Source: Paraburkholderia bryophila
Lineage (GTDB): Bacteria; Pseudomonadota; Gammaproteobacteria; Burkholderiales; Burkholderiaceae
Direction of reading: 5' to 3'
NCBI RefSeq assembly: GCF_003269035.1
Contig: NZ_QLTK01000002.1
Span: 1 to 64,000, forward strand
DNA: 64,000 bases
How positions within the stretch are numbered: the first letter of the stretch is position 1; every line of letters starts with the position of its first letter. Positions 57,021 to 64,000 of this stretch are shown one piece after another. The position numbers and the translations under genes are program-made. The notes under the pieces are model-generated. The model worked only from the letters and a program-made list of their open reading frames with translations, searched no databases and was not told the origin of the DNA.

Positions 57021-57077
57021 CCTATCTAGCGCGCTAACCGGTCAGCCCGGCAAGCGTCATCGATCCGCTGGATTGCC

Positions 57078-58601
<1,524 letters not shown>

Positions 58602-58631
58602 TTATTCTCACTTGCCGGCAGCAGGCCCCGC

Positions 58632-59588
58632 ATGGAACTGAAATGGCTCGAAGACTTTGTTTCGCTCGCGGAAACGCGTAGTTTCAGCCGCTCGGCCGAA
58701 TTGCGCCACGTTACGCAGCCGGCGTTCTCGCGACGGATTCAGGCGCTCGAAGCGTGGCTCGGCACCGAATTGATCGACCGTTCGGTTTATCCGACGCGGC
58801 TGACGGCGGCTGGTCAGGTTTTCAACGAGCAGGCGCTGGCGATGCTCTCGCAGTTCCACGAAGCCCGCGCGCTGCTGCGCGGCCACACGGCGACGCCGCA
58901 GGCGACCATCGAATTCGCGGTGCCGCACACGCTATCGCTGACGTACTTTCCGCGCTGGCTGCAGCGCATCGAAGCGCAGATGGGCCCGATCCACACGCGG
59001 CTGCGGGCGCTGAACGTTCACGACGCGGCGTTGGCGCTGGTCGAAGGCGGCTGCGATCTGATGATGGGTTATCACCATCCCAGCCATCCGGTCGCGCTCG
59101 ATCCGGGCCGCTACGACATGCTGACGCTCGGCACCGAGCCGATCAGCCCGTTCTCCGCGCCGGGCCGCGCCGGCCGGCCGCGCTACACATTGCCGGGCAC
59201 GCCCGAGACGCCCGCGCCGTATCTTTCCTATACGCCGAACGCGTACCTGGGCCGCATGACCGAGGTGATTCTCGCCAATGCGCCGGAGCGGCTGCATCTG
59301 GACCGGCTGTATGAAACCGACATGGCCGAAGGACTCAAGGCGATGGCGCTGGCCGGTCACGGCATTGCGTTCCTGCCGCACAGCGCGGTGGAAGACGCGG
59401 TCGCCGAGGGCAAGCTGATCCGCCTCGATCGGGCGACGCGCGGCACGCCCGAGGGGCAGCTCACGCTGAGCATGGAGATTCGCCTGTATCGCGACAAACT
59501 CGCCGCGAAGAGCGACGATGCGCGGCAGATCCTCGTCCGCCAACTGTGGGACGTCGTCTCCGAAGAGTTGGCGCAACGCAGCGCCTGA
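58632..59588 (+). CDS. LysR-family regulator, HypT/YjiE-like
   Basis: A 318-residue LysR-type regulator: helix-turn-helix at about 1-60 (FVSLAETRSFSRSAELRHVT, QPAFSRRIQALEAWLGTEL) and a periplasmic-binding-like effector domain from about 90. By eye the effector domain resembles E. coli HypT (YjiE), for example LSYTPNAYLGRM and AGHGIAFLPHSAVED; HypT responds to hypochlorite through methionine oxidation, but I cannot say that this one does. It lies 145 bases upstream of gdhA on the same strand, and a LysR-type dyad precedes gdhA, so regulation of glutamate dehydrogenase is plausible. A -10-like TAGAAT occurs at about 58590. Confidence 0.87.
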   Translation: MELKWLEDFVSLAETRSFSRSAELRHVTQPAFSRRIQALEAWLGTELIDRSVYPTRLTAAGQVFNEQALAMLSQFHEARALLRGHTATPQATIEFAVPHTLSLTYFPRWLQRIEAQMGPIHTRLRALNVHDAALALVEGGCDLMMGYHHPSHPVALDPGRYDMLTLGTEPISPFSAPGRAGRPRYTLPGTPETPAPYLSYTPNAYLGRMTEVILANAPERLHLDRLYETDMAEGLKAMALAGHGIAFLPHSAVEDAVAEGKLIRLDRATRGTPEGQLTLSMEIRLYRDKLAAKSDDARQILVRQLWDVVSEELAQRSA

Positions 59589-59637
59589 GCCCCGCAGTCC
59601 TGCCTGCACGCGACGCGAAATTGCGGCTTCTCGAGGG

Positions 59638-59656
59638 TTATGCAAAAAAAACATAA
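59638..59656. promoter_or_regulatory. LysR-type binding site candidate upstream of gdhA
   Basis: TTATG-N9-CATAA is a perfect dyad with an A8 centre and contains the LysR T-N11-A core. It lies about 80-95 bases before the gdhA start and 50 bases after the LysR gene. Confidence 0.5.
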
Positions 59657-59733
59657 TCGGATAAGGAAACGGCATTGGATTTCAAATCGGCGTTTTTCCA
59701 CAATGCTGCTATTCGATCAACGCCGGAGCGTTC

Positions 59734-61047
59734 ATGTCTTCCCAGCAGCAAGTCGCACAATCCGCATCAACGTTGCAGTCGGTTCCCTCCTACCTGAATA
59801 AAGACGACCTCGGCCCGTGGGGCAACTACCTGCGCCAGGTCGACCGCGTCGCGCCGTACCTCGGCTCCTTGTCCCGCTGGCTCGAAACCCTGAAGCGCCC
59901 CAAGCGCATTCTGATCGTCGACGTGCCTATCGAACTCGATAACGGCACGGTCGCGCATTTCGAAGGCTATCGCGTGCAGCACAACGTGTCGCGCGGTCCG
60001 GGCAAGGGCGGCGTGCGCTATCACCAGGACGTGACGCTGTCGGAAGTGATGGCCTTGTCGGCATGGATGTCGGTGAAGAACGCTGCCGTGAACGTGCCGT
60101 ACGGCGGCGCGAAGGGCGGTATCCGCGTCGATCCGCGCACCTTGTCGCGTGGTGAGCTCGAGCGCGTCACGCGCCGCTACACCAGCGAAATCGGCATCAT
60201 CATCGGACCGAATACCGACATTCCCGCGCCGGACGTGAACACGAACGAGCAGATCATGGCGTGGATGATGGACACGTACTCCATGAACCAGGGCCAAACG
60301 GCCACGGGCGTCGTGACCGGCAAGCCGATCACGCTCGGCGGTTCGCTGGGCCGTCGTGAAGCGACGGGCCGCGGCGTGTTCGTGGTGGCGAGCGAAGCGG
60401 CACGCCGTATCGGTGTCGATATCGAAGGCGCACGCATTGCGGTGCAGGGCTTCGGCAACGTCGGCGGGATTGCCGCGCGTCTGTTCCAGGAAGCGGGCTC
60501 GAAGCTGGTGGCGGTGCAGGATCACACCGGCTCGCTGTACAAGTCGACCGGCATCGACGCGGTGGCGCTGCTGGAGCACGTCGCGAAGACGGGCGGCGTG
60601 GGCGGTTTCGCGGAAGCGGACGCCGTCACGAACGAAGAATTCTGGAACGTCGAATCGGACATTCTGATTCCGGCCGCACTGGAAAACCAGATCACCGAAA
60701 AGAACGCCGGCAAGATCAAGACGAAGATCGTCGTGGAAGGCGCCAACGGCCCGACCACCACGGCAGCGGACGACATCCTGCACGATCGCGGCATTCTCGT
60801 GATTCCGGACGTGGTGGCCAATGCCGGCGGCGTGACCGTGTCGTACTTCGAATGGGTGCAGGACTTCTCGAGCTTCTTCTGGACCGAAGACGAGATCAAC
60901 CAGCGTCTGGAACGCGTGATGCGCGAAGCCTTTGCCGCCGTGTGGCAAGTGTCGAGCGAGCAGAAGGTGTCGGTGCGGACCGCGGCGTTTATCGTGGCGT
61001 GTAAGCGGATTCTGGAAGCGCGCGAACTGCGCGGCCTGTATCCCTGA
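59734..61047 (+). CDS. gdhA: Glutamate dehydrogenase
   Basis: A 437-residue Glu/Leu/Phe/Val dehydrogenase interconverting glutamate and 2-oxoglutarate plus ammonia. Family blocks are [19 protein letters not shown], the active-site region [11 protein letters not shown] with the catalytic lysine, [19 protein letters not shown], the Rossmann motif [13 protein letters not shown] and ANGPTT. The hexameric NAD-preferring type is likely from length, but cofactor is not certain. It lies directly upstream of the glutamate uptake genes, which suggests that imported glutamate is deaminated for carbon and nitrogen. Confidence 0.95.
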   Translation: MSSQQQVAQSASTLQSVPSYLNKDDLGPWGNYLRQVDRVAPYLGSLSRWLETLKRPKRILIVDVPIELDNGTVAHFEGYRVQHNVSRGPGKGGVRYHQDVTLSEVMALSAWMSVKNAAVNVPYGGAKGGIRVDPRTLSRGELERVTRRYTSEIGIIIGPNTDIPAPDVNTNEQIMAWMMDTYSMNQGQTATGVVTGKPITLGGSLGRREATGRGVFVVASEAARRIGVDIEGARIAVQGFGNVGGIAARLFQEAGSKLVAVQDHTGSLYKSTGIDAVALLEHVAKTGGVGGFAEADAVTNEEFWNVESDILIPAALENQITEKNAGKIKTKIVVEGANGPTTTAADDILHDRGILVIPDVVANAGGVTVSYFEWVQDFSSFFWTEDEINQRLERVMREAFAAVWQVSSEQKVSVRTAAFIVACKRILEARELRGLYP

Positions 61048-61163
61048 TCGTTCTGCGTGAAACGGCGGCCTTGCGTTCTCGCGGGTCCGCCGGGCGTTTC
61101 AGCTTCAGTTTCAGCGTCACATCGTTAGCTTCAGCGCGGTCCACAAGACGGCGTGTTTGACCC

Positions 61164-61198
61164 GGCGGGCGGCATCGTATCGATGCCGCCCGCCTTTG
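61164..61198 (+). terminator. Terminator after gdhA
   Basis: GGCGGGCGGCATCG and CGATGCCGCCCGCC form a perfect 14-base-pair stem with a 3-base loop, followed by a short TTT. The very stable stem makes termination likely despite the weak T-run. Confidence 0.75.
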
Positions 61199-61340
61199 CA
61201 TGTCCGGCAGCGGCGTTACGTCGCTGCCGTTAGCGCCGCGAAACCGTAGCGGCGTAGGCACAACACCATGGTTTATCGCCATACTTTCAAAATAATTACT
61301 TTGCTAAACTGGCGCCGGTTCTTGCCAAGGAGATCACCAC

Positions 61341-62234
61341 ATGAAGGTTAAAAAAGCTGCGCTGCTGCTCGCGACACTCGGACTGTTTACCGTTGGCGCG
61401 CATGCGCAAGACGCGGGTACGCTGAAAAAGATCAAGGACACGGGCGTCATTTCGCTGGGGCACCGCGAATCGTCGATCCCGTTCTCGTATTACGACGACA
61501 AGCAGAACGTCATCGGCTACTCGCAGGAGTTCGCGCTGAAGGTGGTGGAAGCCGTCAAGCAGAAGCTGAACATGCCGAACCTGAAGGTGAAGCTCACGCC
61601 GGTCACGTCGCAAAACCGTATTCCGCTGGTGCAGAACGGCACCGTCGACATGGAATGCGGCTCGACCACCAACAATGCCGAGCGTCAGCAACAGGCTGCG
61701 TTCTCGAACACGATCTTCGTGATCGGCACGCGCCTGATGACCAAGAAAGACTCCGGCATCAAGGACTGGGCTGACCTGAAGGGCAAGACGGTCGTGACGA
61801 CAGCCGGCACCACCTCCGAGCGCCTGCTTCGCAAGATGAACCAGGACAAGAGCATGGGCATGAACATCATCAGCGCGAAAGACCATGGCGAGTCGTTCCT
61901 GACGCTCTCCACCGGCCGCGCCGCTGCGTTCATGATGGACGACGCGCTGCTCGCGGGCGAGCGAGCCAAGTCGAACACCCCGGCCGACTTCGTGATCGTC
62001 GGCACGCCGCAATCGCATGAAGCGTACGGCTGCATGATTCGCAAGAACGATCCGGAATTCAAGAAGGTCGTGGACGACGCGATCGCGAAGGTCGAAACCT
62101 CGGGCGAAGCCGACGCGATCTACAAGAAGTGGTTCGAATCGCCGATTCCGCCGAAGGGCCTGAACCTGAACTTCCCGGAAAGCGATGACATGAAGGCGCT
62201 CTTCAAGAGCCCGAATGACAAGGCAATCGACTAA
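61341..62234 (+). CDS. gltI: Glutamate/aspartate-binding periplasmic protein
   Basis: A 297-residue type 2 binding protein with a signal peptide (about 1-22, cleaved at AHA-QDA). LKKIKDTGVISLGHRESSIPF, FSYYDDKQNVIGYSQE and MECGSTTNNAERQ correspond closely to E. coli GltI. It delivers glutamate and aspartate to GltJK. AGGAGAT precedes the ATG. A terminator-like hairpin separates it from gltJ, which would favour extra binding protein over permease. Confidence 0.94.
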   Translation: MKVKKAALLLATLGLFTVGAHAQDAGTLKKIKDTGVISLGHRESSIPFSYYDDKQNVIGYSQEFALKVVEAVKQKLNMPNLKVKLTPVTSQNRIPLVQNGTVDMECGSTTNNAERQQQAAFSNTIFVIGTRLMTKKDSGIKDWADLKGKTVVTTAGTTSERLLRKMNQDKSMGMNIISAKDHGESFLTLSTGRAAAFMMDDALLAGERAKSNTPADFVIVGTPQSHEAYGCMIRKNDPEFKKVVDDAIAKVETSGEADAIYKKWFESPIPPKGLNLNFPESDDMKALFKSPNDKAID

Positions 62235-62265
62235 ACCTTAGCTGTTTTTTTGAAACGCTGAACGG

Positions 62266-62302
62266 AACGGAAGGGGCCACGCGCTTCTTCCGTTTCTTTT
62301 TG
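62266..62302 (+). terminator. Intercistronic terminator-like hairpin gltI / gltJ
   Basis: AACGGAAG (62266-62273) pairs with CTTCCGTT (62287-62294) around a 13-base loop; TCTTTTTG follows. It probably gives partial termination after gltI, a common way to raise binding-protein levels. Confidence 0.65.
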
Positions 62303-62316
62303 CTGGAGTCTTGGTC

Positions 62317-63057
62317 ATGTCATATCACTGGAACTGGGGCATTCTGCTGAGTCCGGTCTCCACCGGCGAGCCGACCACCTACCTCGGCTGGCTGCTGTCG
62401 GGCTTCTGGGTGACGATTACCGTGTCGCTGTCGGCATGGGTGATCGCGCTGATCGTCGGTTCGATTTTCGGCGTGCTGCGTACGGTCCCGAACAAATGGG
62501 CGTCGGGCGCCGGCACGGTGTACGTCGCGATTTTTCGCAACATCCCGCTGATCGTGCAGTTCTTTATCTGGTACCTGGTGATACCGGAATTGCTGCCCGT
62601 ATCTATCGGCAACTGGTTCAAGCAACTGCCGCCGGGCGCTCAGTTCTTCTCGTCGTCGATTCTGTGTCTGGGTCTGTTCACCGCCGCGCGTGTTTGCGAG
62701 CAGGTGCGCTCGGGCATCAACGCGTTGCCCAAGGGGCAGCGCGCCGCGGGTCTGGCCATGGGCTTCACGCAATGGCAGACGTATCGCTACGTGCTGCTGC
62801 CGGTCGCGTACCGGATCATCGTGCCGCCGCTGACGTCCGAGTTTCTGAACATCTTCAAGAACTCGGCGGTCGCCTCGACGATCGGTCTGCTGGATCTGTC
62901 CGCGCAGGCGCGTCAGTTGGTCGACTACACGTCGCAAACGTATGAGTCGTTTATCGCGGTCACGCTGGCCTATGTGCTGATCAATCTGGTCGTGATGCAA
63001 CTGATGCGCTGGGTCGAAGCCAGAACCCGGTTGCCTGGCTATATCGGAGGCAAGTAA
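62317..63057 (+). CDS. gltJ: Glutamate/aspartate ABC transporter permease GltJ
   Basis: An inner-membrane permease of 246 residues with about five hydrophobic segments and the amino-acid permease (HisMQ) EAA loop around [38 protein letters not shown] is typical of GltJ. ATG 62317, nine bases after GGAG, is preferred to TTG 62311. Its stop codon overlaps the gltK start (TAATG). Confidence 0.94.
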   Translation: MSYHWNWGILLSPVSTGEPTTYLGWLLSGFWVTITVSLSAWVIALIVGSIFGVLRTVPNKWASGAGTVYVAIFRNIPLIVQFFIWYLVIPELLPVSIGNWFKQLPPGAQFFSSSILCLGLFTAARVCEQVRSGINALPKGQRAAGLAMGFTQWQTYRYVLLPVAYRIIVPPLTSEFLNIFKNSAVASTIGLLDLSAQARQLVDYTSQTYESFIAVTLAYVLINLVVMQLMRWVEARTRLPGYIGGK

Positions 63058-63734
63058 TGCACCATTTCGACTGGAGCGGTATTCCGGGCGCACTGCCTAC
63101 GCTGTGGACCGGCGCGGTCGTCACGTTCAAGATCACGCTGATCGCGATCGTGTTCGGTATCATCTGGGGCACCCTTCTCGCGATGTTGCGGTTGTCGTCG
63201 TTCAAGCCTTTCGTGTGGTTCGCGAAGGCTTATGTGACGATCTTCCGCTCCATTCCGCTGGTGATGGTGCTGCTGTGGTTCTTCCTGATCGTGCCGCAGG
63301 TGCTGCAGAACGTGCTCGGTTTGTCGCCGGATATCGACATTCGTCTCGCGTCGGCCATGGTCGCGTTCTCGCTGTTCGAGGCGGCCTATTACTCGGAGAT
63401 CATCCGCGCCGGCATTCAGGCGGTGCCGCGCGGGCAGGTCAACGCGTCGTTCGCGCTCGGCATGAACTATTGGCAGGCCATGCGTCTCGTGGTGCTGCCG
63501 CAGGCATTCCGCGCCATGGTGCCGTTGCTGCTCACGCAAGGTATCGTGCTGTTTCAGGATACGTCGCTCGTCTACGTGATCAGCCTCGCCGACTTCTTCC
63601 GCACCGCTACCAATATTGGCGACCGTGACGGTACGAATATCGAAATGGTACTGTTCGCGGGCGCATGTTACTTCGTGGTCTGTGTGATCGCGTCGAGCCT
63701 CGTCAAAGGTCTTCAGAAAAAGGTCGCAAGATGA
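63057..63734 (+). CDS. gltK: Glutamate/aspartate ABC transporter permease GltK
   Basis: The second permease subunit, 225 residues, with the same HisMQ architecture: [19 protein letters not shown] and the EAA loop [20 protein letters not shown]. It pairs with GltJ to form the membrane channel. The start overlaps the gltJ stop by one base and the end overlaps the gltL start (ATGA), so all three are translationally coupled. Confidence 0.94.
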   Translation: MHHFDWSGIPGALPTLWTGAVVTFKITLIAIVFGIIWGTLLAMLRLSSFKPFVWFAKAYVTIFRSIPLVMVLLWFFLIVPQVLQNVLGLSPDIDIRLASAMVAFSLFEAAYYSEIIRAGIQAVPRGQVNASFALGMNYWQAMRLVVLPQAFRAMVPLLLTQGIVLFQDTSLVYVISLADFFRTATNIGDRDGTNIEMVLFAGACYFVVCVIASSLVKGLQKKVAR

Positions 63735-64000
63735 TCTCAATCAAGAATGTTTCGAAGTGGTACGGTCAATTTCAGGTGCTGACCGACTGCACGACGGAAG
63801 TCAAAAAAGGTGAAGTGGTGGTGGTGTGCGGACCGTCGGGTTCGGGCAAGTCCACGCTGATCAAGACCGTCAACGGCCTCGAGCCGTTCCAGAAGGGCGA
63901 GATCATCATCAACGGCCAATCGCTGACGGATAAGAAAACCAATCTGTCGAAGCTGCGTTCGAAGGTCGGCATGGTGTTCCAGCATTTCGAGCTGTTTCCG
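63731..64000 (+). CDS. gltL: Glutamate/aspartate ABC transporter ATPase GltL (partial, cut by window end)
   Basis: Only the first 90 codons are present. They show the ABC start [17 protein letters not shown], the Walker A GPSGSGKS near residue 34 and the Q-loop [12 protein letters not shown] at the window edge. The gene continues to the right; family members are about 241 residues. It energises GltJK. Confidence 0.93.
   Translation, partial: MISIKNVSKWYGQFQVLTDCTTEVKKGEVVVVCGPSGSGKSTLIKTVNGLEPFQKGEIIINGQSLTDKKTNLSKLRSKVGMVFQHFELFP

Overview
The window is GC-rich chromosomal DNA that looks like a betaproteobacterium of the Burkholderiales, most likely Paraburkholderia/Burkholderia. The main reasons are the gene order fur | bamE-dapB-exbB-exbD-leuS-lptE-holA-proA, the run maeB / barnase-barstar / rsmE / tkt-gap, the hexR | edd-eda-gntP-gntK block and the gdhA-gltIJKL block, all with strongly G/C-ending codons. 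The genus call is inference from gene content and order. I found no rRNA, tRNA, CRISPR array, insertion sequence or phage gene. About 55 protein genes are supported; the last one (gltL) runs off the right end.

Region by region. (1) 460-11154 is a sugar-oxidation locus: an IclR regulator, KDGal kinase (dgoK), KDPGal aldolase (dgoA), two short-chain dehydrogenases, an AraFGH-type ABC importer, an SMP-30 lactonase and an aldose 1-epimerase. Together they fit import, anomer exchange, oxidation to a lactone, lactone opening, phosphorylation and aldol cleavage of D-galactose (De Ley-Doudoroff route); the galactonate dehydratase is not in the window. (2) 11230-14898 holds pyrF and, on the other strand, a cupin gene and the thiL-pgpA-cinA cluster. 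(3) 15238-23681 holds maeB, a candidate minus-strand small RNA, a secreted barnase-type RNase with its barstar inhibitor, rsmE, a VOC protein, a spermidine-synthase-like gene and transketolase; gapA follows. (4) 24828-28732 is a GntR-type repressor diverging from dctA-allantoicase-ureidoglycolate lyase, with two matching operator-like palindromes in the shared intergenic region.

(5) 28870-39528 is housekeeping: Fur, outer-membrane assembly (bamE, lptE), lysine synthesis (dapB), energised transport (exbBD), leuS, holA, proA, hemJ and a small NTF2-like secreted protein. (6) 39529-47383 is an AT-rich stretch followed by a 2,056-codon trimeric autotransporter adhesin and an OmpA-domain lipoprotein that looks like its peptidoglycan anchor. 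(7) 47451-53337 is the Entner-Doudoroff/gluconate block with two HexR-type sites between hexR and edd. (8) 53592-56919 is a two-partner secretion pair whose exoprotein is unusually short and ends in a coiled coil. (9) 57078-64000 holds purB, a LysR regulator, glutamate dehydrogenase and the glutamate/aspartate ABC importer.

The observations I would check first are: the minus-strand RNA at about 17612-17797 (promoter-like -35, wobble-preserving hairpin, strong terminator, no gene on that strand); substitutions at sugar-specificity positions in the AraF-like protein; the paired GntR operators; the mini TpsA exoprotein; and the adhesin/OmpA-lipoprotein pair with a recent internal duplication in the adhesin.
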